Positions 19,388 through 28,376 of a stretch of DNA of 64,000 bases are shown here, piece by piece. The number at the start of each line of letters is the position of its first letter. The first letter of the stretch is position 1. Where the stretch lies: the NCBI GenBank assembly GCA_021801025.1, contig JAJYYK010000013.1, positions 1 to 64,000 of the forward strand. Direction: 5' to 3'. Position numbers and translations under genes: made by a program. The DNA comes from Pseudomonadota bacterium (GTDB lineage: Bacteria; Pseudomonadota; Gammaproteobacteria; Burkholderiales; Sulfuriferulaceae). A model generated the notes under the pieces. That model had not been told where the DNA came from, did no database searches, and saw only the letters and a list, made by a program, of their open reading frames with translations.

Positions 19388-19655
19388 GGGCTCGTAAATG
19401 AATAACATGGACTTGCGTTGTCGTGTATTCGGGATGGATGTAAGGCCGCAAAGTGCGGCGAATGGTTGTTCCATTCGCAAGCTTTACAACGCCGCAGACG
19501 CCCGAATACACGGCAACCCTTCGGGCCGGGGTCGCTTTGAGCGCATCCCCGCATTGCAAGCCGCTTGTTGTGAACGACGCAACCGCTCGTCTTGCGCCTT
19601 GGTCTGCATCCCAAAGCGACCCCGGCGCAAGTCCATGTTATTCATTTACGAGCCC
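19388..19655. mobile_element. MITE-like element with perfect 30-bp terminal inverted repeats
   Basis: The first 30 bases (19388-19417, GGGCTCGTAAATG...) and the last 30 (19626-19655) are exact reverse complements. The element is 268 bp and flanked on both sides by TAA, a probable 3-bp target duplication that coincides with the murA stop codon. Inside are further nested inverted pairs: GTGTATTCGGG with CCCGAATACAC, CGAATGG with CCATTCG, and CCGGGGTCGCTTTG with CAAAGCGACCCCGG. There is no transposase; an 86-codon frame inside is a by-product of the repeats. The parent IS family is not identified. Confidence 0.85.
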
Positions 19656-19732
19656 TAAGGGCATCACTCACGCATCTCGTCTGAATGAATGTCTAAATGT
19701 TTTTAGAGACAGCAAACGCCAGAAAGTAAAAA

Positions 19733-20374
19733 ATGATTACCATCGCATTGTCCAAAGGTCGTATTTTCGGGGAAACCGCCCCATTGCTTGCAGCGGCAGG
19801 TATTGTGGCCAGCGAAGACCCGGATAAATCCAGAAAGCTGATTATTGCCACAAATCACCCAGGCGTGCGTTTGCTTATTCTGCGCGCCACCGATGTGCCG
19901 ACCTATGTTCAGCATGGTGCGGCTGATCTGGGTATTGCAGGGCGTGATGTGTTGATTGAGCATGGTGGCGAAAATATTTACCAGCCGCTCGACTTAAATA
20001 TCGCGCGGTGCAAAATGATGGTCGCTGCCCGCCCTGAATTTGATTACATTGGGGCAGTGCAACAAGGCAGTCGTTTGCGGGTAGCCAGTAAATATGTGAA
20101 CATTGCGCGCAACTATTTTGCTGAACGCGGCATGCATATCGATCTGATCAAATTGTATGGCTCAATGGAGCTGGCGCCATTAGTCAATCTGGCTGATGTG
20201 ATTGTTGATTTGGTCAGTAGCGGCGCGACACTGAAAGCCAATGGTTTGGTCACAGTAGATGAAATCATGGATATCAGTTCTTATCTGATCGTTAATCAGA
20301 CTGCACTCAAGCTTAATCGTGCCGGGATTCAGCCTTTGCTGGATGCTTTCTCACTGGCTGTTTCAAAAAAATAA
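19733..20374 (+). CDS. hisG: ATP phosphoribosyltransferase, short form
   Basis: This 213-residue HisG condenses ATP and PRPP in the first step of histidine synthesis. It is the short form, which lacks the C-terminal regulatory domain and needs HisZ, expected elsewhere in the genome. Blocks are [30 protein letters not shown] and [15 protein letters not shown]. It follows murA but is now separated from it by the inserted 268-bp element. Confidence 0.95.
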   Translation: MITIALSKGRIFGETAPLLAAAGIVASEDPDKSRKLIIATNHPGVRLLILRATDVPTYVQHGAADLGIAGRDVLIEHGGENIYQPLDLNIARCKMMVAARPEFDYIGAVQQGSRLRVASKYVNIARNYFAERGMHIDLIKLYGSMELAPLVNLADVIVDLVSSGATLKANGLVTVDEIMDISSYLIVNQTALKLNRAGIQPLLDAFSLAVSKK

Positions 20375-20380
20375 CTCGTC

Positions 20381-21454
20381 ATGCCGCCCAATTTACCTGC
20401 TGATTCGCGCATCCGGCGCATTCTCATTATGAAATGGAGTGCTTTGGGCGATATTGCGATGTCCACTTGCATCATTGAAGATGTCGTACAGGCATTTCCA
20501 AACGCCCGCATTGATTTAAACACATTACCTCCCTGGGACAAATTGTTCCATGATGACGCCCGATTTCACCGGATTCTGGCCATCAACGTACGTGGACGAC
20601 AGGGGAAATGGACCAAATTATGGCAATGGGTGAAAGAAGTTCGCCAAGGCAATTATGATTTGATTGTGGATTTACAATCAAATGATCGTTCGCGTCTGAT
20701 GTTGCTGTGGTTAAAGATGACAGGGGCGCATCCCCGTTATCTCATCGGCAATCGCCCACGTTGGCCTTATCATTTTAGTGGGCCGGAAGCTGGCGCCCAT
20801 CCTAATCCGGTTGAGCGCATGCGTGCCAGCTTACGGGCCGCTGGCATCCCAGCCAGCACACCACGGCCGGTATTTCATGTCCCGGAACGCTGTACTCAGC
20901 ATGTGCAACAATTACAGCAACAGCATGGTCTGCAGCCAGGTCGCTATGCGCTGTTTTATCCAGGTTGTCAGGCTGCGGGTTATTTAAAACGCTGGGGTGA
21001 TGTCAACTACGCGGAATTGGCCCGCATGATGTTAGACCAGGGCGAAGTCGATAAAGTGGTGCTGATCGGCAGTCAGGATGAAATGGAAGATTGTCGGCAC
21101 ATTACTGAACTGGCTGGAGAAGGCATCATTAACCTGTGTGGTCAAACTGACGTGCTGGACATCATTCCGTTGGCACAAGCCGCAAAATGGCAGGTTGGCA
21201 ATGATACCGGCACCGCGCACCTCGCTGCGGCATCCAGTGTTCCGATGGTGGTGGTGTGTGGACCGACTGATGCCTACCGGGTCAGACCGCAGGGCGACAA
21301 CGTGGTGGCCATTCAAGCTGATTTGCCCTGTATCAATTGCTATTGTAAACAGGCGTGCGCACACCATTCGTGCATGAAAGCGGTACGACCGGCGCATGTG
21401 CTGCAAGGCTTGCGCCAACCACCTGTCGTCCCTGTCATCATGATTCCTGCTTAA
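20381..21454 (+). CDS. Glycosyltransferase family 9 (heptosyltransferase-like)
   Basis: This 357-residue GT9-fold protein has an N-terminal ILIMKWSALGDIAMSTCI and the C-terminal nucleotide-sugar block VGNDTGTAHLAAASSVPMVV. ADP-heptose:LPS heptosyltransferases have this build, so addition of heptose or another core sugar to LPS on the cytoplasmic face is likely. It lies 6 bases after hisG and opens the glycosyltransferase island. The exact linkage cannot be told. Confidence 0.87.
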   Translation: MPPNLPADSRIRRILIMKWSALGDIAMSTCIIEDVVQAFPNARIDLNTLPPWDKLFHDDARFHRILAINVRGRQGKWTKLWQWVKEVRQGNYDLIVDLQSNDRSRLMLLWLKMTGAHPRYLIGNRPRWPYHFSGPEAGAHPNPVERMRASLRAAGIPASTPRPVFHVPERCTQHVQQLQQQHGLQPGRYALFYPGCQAAGYLKRWGDVNYAELARMMLDQGEVDKVVLIGSQDEMEDCRHITELAGEGIINLCGQTDVLDIIPLAQAAKWQVGNDTGTAHLAAASSVPMVVVCGPTDAYRVRPQGDNVVAIQADLPCINCYCKQACAHHSCMKAVRPAHVLQGLRQPPVVPVIMIPA

Positions 21455-21472
21455 TGCTGTATTAGCACTTCT

Positions 21473-21586
21473 CCGGTAGGTCAGGTTTCATCTTGACGCA
21501 ACGGTAAAGTTTACACAGCGGACTGTCGGGTTAAAACCTGACCTACGGGCAGGAGAGGGGGATTTGCGGTCAGGCTTCAGCCTGAC
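21473..21586. repeat. REP-like inverted repeats between convergent genes
   Basis: CCGGTAGGTCAGGTTT (21473-21488) is inverted as AAACCTGACCTACGG (21534-21548), giving a ~15-bp stem with a ~45-base loop. A compact second hairpin GTCAGGCT-TC-AGCCTGAC follows at 21569-21586. Similar GTCGGG...CCCGACCTAC sequences occur at 62014. They lie between two convergent glycosyltransferase genes and could end transcription, but no clear U-tract follows the stems. Confidence 0.7.
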
Positions 21587-21628
21587 TCGGTGGTAAAAAA
21601 CATGGCGAATGTTAACATAATTAAAAAA

Positions 21629-22447
21629 TCAACACGGCTTGTCTGACTCGTACACCGGTGGGCTGTCCGGCGCGCCAGGGGGCATCAGTGATTTGCCATA
21701 ACGTTTGCGTTGATGGTATTCGTACAGTTTGGCATATTTCAGGAAAACATAAAATGCGCCGCACACTGAAGTAATGAATCCGCCCCAACCATTCAACACG
21801 GCGCGTTTGAAAAAATAAGCGCGTATGAAATAGATCGGTGGATAAAATACCAGTATCCACGGGCTAGCGCGGGTGCCCTTGGCTACCTTGTCTCGTACCA
21901 GCCCGGTAGAGTAGGCATTGAGTTTGCTGACCTTTATATCGATATCGGTTTCGCCGTAGTGGTAGAATGGCGCGGTTAAAGATTTGATGCGGCCCTGAAC
22001 CTTGGGCGCGGCGTGAACAGGCATGGTGCTGATGTGCCCACGATCTTTACGAAACAGGCGAAGAAACTTGTTCAGACGTATGTAATCATTATTCATTTGC
22101 CAAAACATTTGTTCTTTGCGTGGTATCGTGTAGCCGTCTGCATCAGGGCTGGTTTGCAATAATTGGCGAATTTCCTGTTGTGAAGCCTCAGACAATGCTT
22201 CGTCTGCGTCCAGCAGCAGTACCCACAAATGACTGGTTTTTTCCAAAGCCAGTTGTTTTTGTTTGCCGTAGCCTAAAAAGGGGTGATGAAATATTTTGCA
22301 GCCATATTGGGCCGCGATGTCCAGTGTGGCATCTGTACTGCCAGAATCGAGCAAAACAATTTCATCCGCCCATTTCACACTTTCCAGACAACTGGCGAGG
22401 GTACGGGCATTGTTAAATGTGGTGACAAATGCAGAAAGAGCTTCCAT
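21629..22447 (-). CDS. Glycosyltransferase family 2 (WaaE/KdtX-like)
   Basis: This 272-residue GT-A enzyme begins MEALSAFVTTFNN and carries ADEIVLLDSGSTD and LLLDADEAL (the metal-binding acidic pair). A frame from 22504 would add 19 residues but abuts the divergent gene's start, so 22447 is chosen. The C-terminus has a hydrophobic segment (YFIRAYFFKRAVLNGWGG), as in WaaE/KdtX-type enzymes that add glucose or heptose to the LPS core. The assignment to LPS core is by family and context. Confidence 0.85.
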   Translation of the reverse strand: MEALSAFVTTFNNARTLASCLESVKWADEIVLLDSGSTDATLDIAAQYGCKIFHHPFLGYGKQKQLALEKTSHLWVLLLDADEALSEASQQEIRQLLQTSPDADGYTIPRKEQMFWQMNNDYIRLNKFLRLFRKDRGHISTMPVHAAPKVQGRIKSLTAPFYHYGETDIDIKVSKLNAYSTGLVRDKVAKGTRASPWILVFYPPIYFIRAYFFKRAVLNGWGGFITSVCGAFYVFLKYAKLYEYHQRKRYGKSLMPPGAPDSPPVYESDKPC

Positions 22448-22504
22448 GGACACAGTGCATAATAAAAAAATTGATAGAACTATAGCACAGGGCAGGGGCG
22501 TCAT

Positions 22505-23584
22505 TTGAAGATATTACATCTGATAGCTTCTACTGGCACCGGTGGTGCCGAACGCCATGTGCTTGATTTGTGCCGGTCACAACAGGCTTTGGGATTAACT
22601 GTTTGCGTAACATTACCAGCAGGTAACGGGTTAGATAATCATCTGAATACGGCACTGGATGAAGCAGGAATTCCCCGCATCAATATTCGTTCAGGCGGAC
22701 GCTGGAATCTGTTTGCCTTGTGGTCGTTAAACCAGGCCATAAAAACTTTTAAACCGGACATCATTCATGCTCACATGCCCAAGTCCATTGCCATGGTGGG
22801 CCATGCAGGCACTCAGGTACCCTGTGTCGGCACTGCGCACAACATTGTCAAGCAGGTGCGCCCATTTCATTACTGCCGTCAGGTTATTTGTGTGTCAGAC
22901 ATGGTGCAGCACAGCTTGTTGGCTTTGGAATATCCGCGCAACAGCACCCATGTGATTCATAACGCCATAGACACCGAACGATTTCTGAATAGCAACCGTT
23001 TCCCTATCCGGCATCAACTGGGGTGGGAAGAGTACTTTGTCATGTTATGCGTGGCGAGGCTGGTGCCAGCTAAAGGTCAACGCTACGCCATCGAAGCGCT
23101 TGCAGCGCTGCGACCGTCACACCCCAAACTGCGCCTCGCCCTCGCCGGGTCAGGCGCTGATCAAGCGATGCTGCACGCCCTGGCAAAACGTCTGGAAGTG
23201 GCAGAGCAGGTGTTATTCCTGGGTAATCGCAATGATGTGCCTGACTTGCTTGCCGCTGCGGATATGTATTTGCAACCCAGTATCAAGGAAGGCTTCGGCA
23301 TTGCCTTTTTGGAAGCCATGGCCAGCAGATTGCCGTGTATTGGCACGCCAACTGGCGCCATGCCGGAGATGATCGCAAATGGTGAAAATGGATTGATCGT
23401 GAAAGCCGCTGATGCACAAGCGTTAAGTGAGGCAATCCAAAGCCTCGTCAGCCAGCCGGAACTGTGTCAGCAACTGGCTGATGCGGCCAGACGTACGGCT
23501 CAAATACGATTCAGCTTGCCCAGTCAGGCGCGCGACACCTTGCTGGTTTATCAGCAGGTGCTGGGCAGTGAGTTGCCTCTTTGA
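22505..23584 (+). CDS. Glycosyltransferase family 4
   Basis: This 359-residue GT-B protein has the acceptor-side loop GTGGAERHVLDL at the start and the nucleotide-sugar E-x7-E block EGFGIAFLEA in the C-terminal half. The TTG start is supported by GGGG about 8 bases upstream. It is transcribed divergently from the GT2 gene and convergently with the next GT4. It probably adds a sugar to LPS or a surface glycan; the sugar is unknown. Confidence 0.87.
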   Translation: MKILHLIASTGTGGAERHVLDLCRSQQALGLTVCVTLPAGNGLDNHLNTALDEAGIPRINIRSGGRWNLFALWSLNQAIKTFKPDIIHAHMPKSIAMVGHAGTQVPCVGTAHNIVKQVRPFHYCRQVICVSDMVQHSLLALEYPRNSTHVIHNAIDTERFLNSNRFPIRHQLGWEEYFVMLCVARLVPAKGQRYAIEALAALRPSHPKLRLALAGSGADQAMLHALAKRLEVAEQVLFLGNRNDVPDLLAAADMYLQPSIKEGFGIAFLEAMASRLPCIGTPTGAMPEMIANGENGLIVKAADAQALSEAIQSLVSQPELCQQLADAARRTAQIRFSLPSQARDTLLVYQQVLGSELPL

Positions 23585-23606
23585 GAGTAATGGACTGACA
23601 AAAAGC

Positions 23607-24692
23607 CTACAACCGGCGTAAATCATCCAATTGGGCGGCCATGAGGCGAATGTCAAACATGGTTACCGCACGAGCGCGTGCCTGATGTTGTTTGTTATGC
23701 AACAGCTCATCATTTTTTAACAGCAATTCAAGCGCATCGGCCAAACGTTGGGCCGTCAACGGACGAACCAATTGCCCCGCATCACCAATCACCTCGGCAA
23801 TTCCGCCAGAACCACTGGTCACCACCGCTGCACCACCCGTCATGGCTTCTAAAACGGTCCGTCCGAAAGGTTCTTGCCATGCCGAGGGAATCACCGCAAT
23901 GGCAGCCTGGCAAAACTGTTGCATGACCGCCGCATGGTCAATGTAACCGGTATAGTGGCATTGCTCACCCAAACGCGATAAATAGGCATGTGTCGCGCGT
24001 TCGTAATCCGAAACCACTTCAAAACGGTCCGCACCGCACACGACAAAATGCCAGCCCGGGTAATGCGGTGCAATTAAAGCGAAGGCCTCTGCCAGCGGCA
24101 ATGCGCCTTTTTCCTGAATAATACGCCCCACATAAACAATGCTGCGGGTTTTGGTTTGCGGGACATGGACGCTCGTATCAATACCGTTATGCACGGTATG
24201 TACTTTATTCTGTTCCGCAATTAAACCCGTCAGGAATTGCTGACGAATGTATTCGCTCACGCAATAAATTCCTGTGGCGCGCTCAGCCAACCATTTTCGG
24301 TCTGCAATACGTCGCGCGCCCTGCATCGTTTGAGAATCATTGTGAAAATGCAAGTACAGCCGGATGTGTTTCGGCAATAATCGGGCTAAATACCGAAAAA
24401 TTAACGGACGATTCTGTACTTCAACATGGGTGATACCGTGCCCATGCTCACGGATCCAGCGTGCGCACGCCCTGGCATAGGCATAGCTGTCACGCAAATA
24501 CCAATGCTTCCAGTGGTGCAATTGAATGTAATGCAGCTCACCAAAATCAGCCTCAGTGCTGCCAATGATGACGGTCTGCGCTTGAAAGGCACTGTGGCGG
24601 GTAAAATCTGCCATGCACAACGCCACAGCACCTTTATATTGGGCAGAATGCTGCTCTCTGGGCGGTAAAATGATTGCGATATGGGGATTCAT
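23607..24692 (-). CDS. Glycosyltransferase family 4
   Basis: This 361-residue GT-B enzyme has RSIVYVGRIIQEKGALPLAE before the donor domain and EPFGRTVLEAMTGGAAVVTS with the E-x7-E motif. It lies 7 bases downstream of the O-antigen ligase gene, so they are one transcript. It probably adds a core or O-antigen sugar. Confidence 0.87.
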   Translation of the reverse strand: MNPHIAIILPPREQHSAQYKGAVALCMADFTRHSAFQAQTVIIGSTEADFGELHYIQLHHWKHWYLRDSYAYARACARWIREHGHGITHVEVQNRPLIFRYLARLLPKHIRLYLHFHNDSQTMQGARRIADRKWLAERATGIYCVSEYIRQQFLTGLIAEQNKVHTVHNGIDTSVHVPQTKTRSIVYVGRIIQEKGALPLAEAFALIAPHYPGWHFVVCGADRFEVVSDYERATHAYLSRLGEQCHYTGYIDHAAVMQQFCQAAIAVIPSAWQEPFGRTVLEAMTGGAAVVTSGSGGIAEVIGDAGQLVRPLTAQRLADALELLLKNDELLHNKQHQARARAVTMFDIRLMAAQLDDLRRL

Positions 24693-24699
24693 AGGGTGT

Positions 24700-25908
24700 T
24701 TATTTGCCTACGCTGCGCACATCAATTTCTGCCATGACCCATCCCAGCATCATCCAAAAGGGAATAGCTGCCCAGCCATGAAAAAAACTGGTACTGGAGG
24801 CCAATGGCCATAAGCGGGCCACCAAAGTCACGGCTAAACCCATCACCAGATAATTATCCCGGTGCTTTCGCGCATATCGCCACACATGCCTCATCACCAA
24901 ACTCATGGCTGCGATAAAACCCAGTAATGCAATGAGTCCGCCCTCAGATAACCATTGCAGGTAAATATTGTGTGGGTGAGGCGCGCAGCGGATATCTACA
25001 TTACCACCGTAACGCGGATCGGGACAAGCAAAATTAAAATTACCCATGCCCACACCAAAAACAGGGTGGTCTTGACTAATGTCCAGGGCGCTCCGCCAAA
25101 GTTGACCATAAGAAGAATTGGGTACATCTTTGATGACCGCTAAAGTGGACGTAACTTGCCGTTCGTATAACTGGGGCTTCAGCAGCATGACGCTGCCGGC
25201 TATTACAACTAAACTCAATCCTAATGCAATGCCTGTGCGACGCAATTTTGGCACGCTTAAGACAAGCAAGCCGATAGAAAACAAACTAAATAACAAGGCC
25301 ATGCGTTCGCCACTTAATGTGATGGCAATCAGGCATAGTCCAGCCAATGCCAATGCACGCAAGCTTTTGCCGCGTTCAAAATCAGCAAGGACGTAAGGCA
25401 AATATTGCCACGCCAACATAATGCCAACAATAGTTTTGCCATAAGAGGCCGTTAAACGCAGCGGAACAGCTTGTGGGATATGACCAAATACATCACTGCC
25501 ATGTATGTATTGAAACACGGCATCGCCTGCCAGCCAGGTCATCGTCAATAAGCCGACATTGATCAAAGCCTGTCGCCAGCGCCGATGAGGTAGCACCCAA
25601 ACTTGCAAGGCCACCGCCAACAAAATAAAGCGCAACCAGCCCAAAGCGTTCAGCAACGAACTGGCGGCATGATCGGAAAATAATGCCCGCAGGACGCCAT
25701 AGCCCCACAGCACCAATAAAATGAGCACCCAATCCTGTTTTAACCCTGCCCATTCATGATGGATGAGCGTGTGGAGGATAAACAGAATCACCAGCAGGCC
25801 AGCCACAACCTCCGCCGCTGCATTGCCTATCATGAGTCCCACAGGGAGCATGGCAGCTAACCACCCGGCAGCGCTCAATAGTCGGGGAGAATTTGGGGTT
25901 GAAATCAT
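24700..25908 (-). CDS. O-antigen ligase / polymerase family protein (WaaL-like)
   Basis: This 402-residue inner-membrane protein has about 10-12 hydrophobic helices. A periplasmic loop carries GVGMGNFNFACPDPRYGG and the conserved HPHNIYLQWLSEGG, the Wzy_C signature region of O-antigen ligases. WaaL joins undecaprenyl-linked O-antigen to lipid A-core; Wzy polymerases look alike, so the call is to family. It sits between a CgeB-like gene (44 bases upstream) and a GT4 gene. Confidence 0.85.
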   Translation of the reverse strand: MISTPNSPRLLSAAGWLAAMLPVGLMIGNAAAEVVAGLLVILFILHTLIHHEWAGLKQDWVLILLVLWGYGVLRALFSDHAASSLLNALGWLRFILLAVALQVWVLPHRRWRQALINVGLLTMTWLAGDAVFQYIHGSDVFGHIPQAVPLRLTASYGKTIVGIMLAWQYLPYVLADFERGKSLRALALAGLCLIAITLSGERMALLFSLFSIGLLVLSVPKLRRTGIALGLSLVVIAGSVMLLKPQLYERQVTSTLAVIKDVPNSSYGQLWRSALDISQDHPVFGVGMGNFNFACPDPRYGGNVDIRCAPHPHNIYLQWLSEGGLIALLGFIAAMSLVMRHVWRYARKHRDNYLVMGLAVTLVARLWPLASSTSFFHGWAAIPFWMMLGWVMAEIDVRSVGK

Positions 25909-25952
25909 TGCGGTATTGAGCAGGGAGAAGTTGAAGGGCGCATTTTACCCGA

Positions 25953-26942
25953 TTACTGAAAAGCATTCAAAATACTGCGTGCGCGATGCAACCAGGTATG
26001 CTCTGCCTGTACGCGCCGCCAGCCTGCCTGACCTATCGACTTGGCAAAGGTGCTGTCTGTCTGTAAACGATCATACAGTGCATGTAACTCATCAATGGAT
26101 TGATAGACCAAAATTTCTTTACCAGGATCAAAACAGCGTGGCAGATCTACCATGTCATCATTGAGCACTGGAGTCTTGCTGCCGTACGGTTCAAAACTGC
26201 GCTGGTTCAGACCATTGACCACATTTTTCTCATTACGGATATTCAGTACTGCCAGACTGCTGGCATACAAAGCGGGTAATGCTGACCAGGGAAGCCGTTT
26301 GGCATGGATATCATGCCCTGTATTTTTTAAGCTGGACCAACCTTTACCATACAAACTGATGGGTTGATGGATCTGAAGCATCATCTCGCCTCGCCCCGGA
26401 CTGTTGTTGGCGACGTAAACAATGCGGTTCGTGCGCGGAGCATCGAAAGGCCGAAATACCCGTGTGTCAACTGCAAGCGGCAAATAACTGGCAGGCACGT
26501 CAAACCCTTGCAAGCGTAGATCTACAATAAAAGCGCTGTCAGTCGCAAATACCTGGTCAACATGTCTGGAAAACAGGCTTTCATCGTGGTTAAGCCGATC
26601 CCCAATCCACACCACAGTGTGTGCGTGCGGACAAACCTGTCGGGTTGTGGAAAACCATTTTTCCGGCATATGTAGCGCAGCAATTGCGATAAACAGCACC
26701 AGATCAGGTTGGAAACGGCTTAAAGCGAGCTCTAAATCTCGGCGTATCGCCTCATTTGCATCGCCATGCCAGCGTTGCGCCCATTTGTAATGCAAAGATT
26801 GCCAGGGTCCATCGCCATTGAGCGCAAAATGTTGAACCTGGCAGCCTAACTCAGAAAATGCAGTGGCTGTGTTCTCAACCCAGTGCACAATACTGCGATA
26901 TTTCCCTACGACCAATACTTTGGGTAGTTTCTTTACGCTCAC
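25953..26942 (-). CDS. CgeB-like / DUF3880-type glycosyltransferase
   Basis: This ~329-residue GT-B-like protein has the C-terminal block of CgeB-type glycosyltransferases (NIRNEKNVVNGLNQRSFE, then YGSKTPVLNDD). The start is GTG 26942 because AGGAG lies 6 bases upstream; TTG 26948 would leave no spacing. Its start codon overlaps the TGA of an upstream open frame that lacks a start. It is the first gene of the run that continues with the O-antigen ligase and a GT4. Confidence 0.8.
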   Translation of the reverse strand: MSVKKLPKVLVVGKYRSIVHWVENTATAFSELGCQVQHFALNGDGPWQSLHYKWAQRWHGDANEAIRRDLELALSRFQPDLVLFIAIAALHMPEKWFSTTRQVCPHAHTVVWIGDRLNHDESLFSRHVDQVFATDSAFIVDLRLQGFDVPASYLPLAVDTRVFRPFDAPRTNRIVYVANNSPGRGEMMLQIHQPISLYGKGWSSLKNTGHDIHAKRLPWSALPALYASSLAVLNIRNEKNVVNGLNQRSFEPYGSKTPVLNDDMVDLPRCFDPGKEILVYQSIDELHALYDRLQTDSTFAKSIGQAGWRRVQAEHTWLHRARSILNAFQ

Positions 26943-27085
26943 TGCCAACTCCTGTCTTTGATTATATGGCGGTCACGCAAGAAGTCAATATTCATCGCAA
27001 TACGTTTGGCTGGTAGGTTACTACGTACAATATCGATCACAAGCTTCGCGCCAAATGGTTGTCGTATATTTTTTCTGGTGTCACA
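26939..27085 (-). pseudogene. Start-less 48-codon open frame, possible gene remnant
   Basis: On the minus strand an open frame of 48 codons runs from an in-frame stop at 27086-27088 to the TGA that overlaps the GTG of the CgeB-like gene. Its residues look protein-like (RQPFGAKLVIDIVRSNLPAK, then IAMNIDFLRDR) but no ATG or GTG with a ribosome site stands at its head. It may be the 3' end of a decayed gene once coupled to the CgeB-like gene, or chance. Family not recognised. The rest of the 26943-27165 gap shows no other gene. Confidence 0.25.
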
Positions 27086-27165
27086 TCAGTGTTGGGGAGG
27101 TGAATGATAAAGTCGACATAAAAAAGAAACATGGCTTTATGAACAAAAGGGTTCATGAGTGAATT

Positions 27166-28299
27166 TTATCTGGTTCTGGTTGATTCCAGCAACTCCCGAT
27201 AAACGGACAGCGTGTCGGCCTGCATTTGTTCAAGTGTGAAATCAGTCTGAGGTGGGACGGGAACAGGGTGTGCCAGCAATTGGCTGACTTTTTGCGTTAA
27301 AGCATCCAGGTCGCCAACAGGTGTTGCACCCTGAGGATACCAGGCATGCAACACCTCACCTGCGCCGCCATGGTCATAGCCGACGACAGGAACCCCCAGA
27401 CTTAATGCTTCAGGTGTGGTGCGCCCAAACGCTTCCGGATCTCGAGACAAAGACAATACCATGGAAGAGATTGACATAATCTCTTTTAAATCATTTCGAT
27501 GACCAACCAAGCTAACGTGTTGCTGCAAATTTAATGCGGCAATATGGGCTTCCAGTTCGCGTTGGTAATATTGTTTTTTTGGATCGGCATCACCGACGAT
27601 CAACCCGTGCACGGATAAACCGGATTGCGCAAGTCGTGCAATGAGATCAATAAAGTCCAATTGGCCTTTCCAGCGTGTTAACCGTGCAGGCAGGGTAAGC
27701 AGTTGAGCATTTTGAAGGTGAGGGTGCTGTTGGCGCCACTTTGCCAACCAGCGTTCATCTGGCTGAAAACCACGAGGGAATTCATGTTGATCCACGCCAC
27801 GGTGAATAACGCGTACCCGTTGTTTGTCCAATTGTGGGTAATTGGTGTCCAAATAATCGCCGATGGTGTTCGATACAGCAATCACACGCTCGCCAAAGGT
27901 CATGACGCCACTGTAACGATTGACGGTGTAAAAACCATGCACACTGGTGACCAGACGTGGGCGAAATTTTGGATTCATGCCACGCCATGCCAAATAGGCA
28001 ATCCATGCGGGCAGGCGAGAACGAACATGTAAAATATCGACTTTTTGCTCAAGCATAAATCGCCGCAGTGGGCGGACATGCCGTAAAGTCAACAGCGATT
28101 TTTTACCAAGCGGGCGAGTAAAGTGTTCGCCACCTTCAGCCTGCAGCTGTTCAGTCAGGCGTCCCCCACCGGACATCACCAGCGAACGGATGCCTTGCTG
28201 CACAAGATGGCGGCTAATTTCCAGCGTGCCGCGCTCTACACCGCCAGAGTTTAAAGCAGGCAGAATTTGTAAAACGGTTATCGTGCGCGGCACAAGCAT
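27166..28299 (-). CDS. Glycosyltransferase family 4
   Basis: This 377-residue GT-B enzyme has NSGGVERGTLEISRHL at the acceptor end, RLTRWKGQLDFIDLIA before the donor domain, and EAFGRTTPEALSLGVPVVG with the E-x7-E motif. It is on the minus strand of the polysaccharide island, separated from the CgeB-like gene by a 217-base gap, so it may have its own transcript. Confidence 0.87.
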   Translation of the reverse strand: MLVPRTITVLQILPALNSGGVERGTLEISRHLVQQGIRSLVMSGGGRLTEQLQAEGGEHFTRPLGKKSLLTLRHVRPLRRFMLEQKVDILHVRSRLPAWIAYLAWRGMNPKFRPRLVTSVHGFYTVNRYSGVMTFGERVIAVSNTIGDYLDTNYPQLDKQRVRVIHRGVDQHEFPRGFQPDERWLAKWRQQHPHLQNAQLLTLPARLTRWKGQLDFIDLIARLAQSGLSVHGLIVGDADPKKQYYQRELEAHIAALNLQQHVSLVGHRNDLKEIMSISSMVLSLSRDPEAFGRTTPEALSLGVPVVGYDHGGAGEVLHAWYPQGATPVGDLDALTQKVSQLLAHPVPVPPQTDFTLEQMQADTLSVYRELLESTRTR

Positions 28300-28376
28300 T
28301 ATTATTGATTTATAGAAAAAATATTCGTATTAGTGATGAGTGATGCATGGCATGTCAGTGCAAAATAATCGGTGGT

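Noticed and set aside
19398-19658. 86-codon open frame inside the MITE-like element
   Set aside because: Both ends are terminal inverted repeats and the interior is nested palindromes; the frame is a by-product and has no recognisable protein features.
26992-27132. A 31-codon frame in the 26949-27165 gap starting at ATG 27132 (minus strand)
   Set aside because: It is very short, in a different frame from the more coherent reading at 26939-27085, and has no ribosome site.
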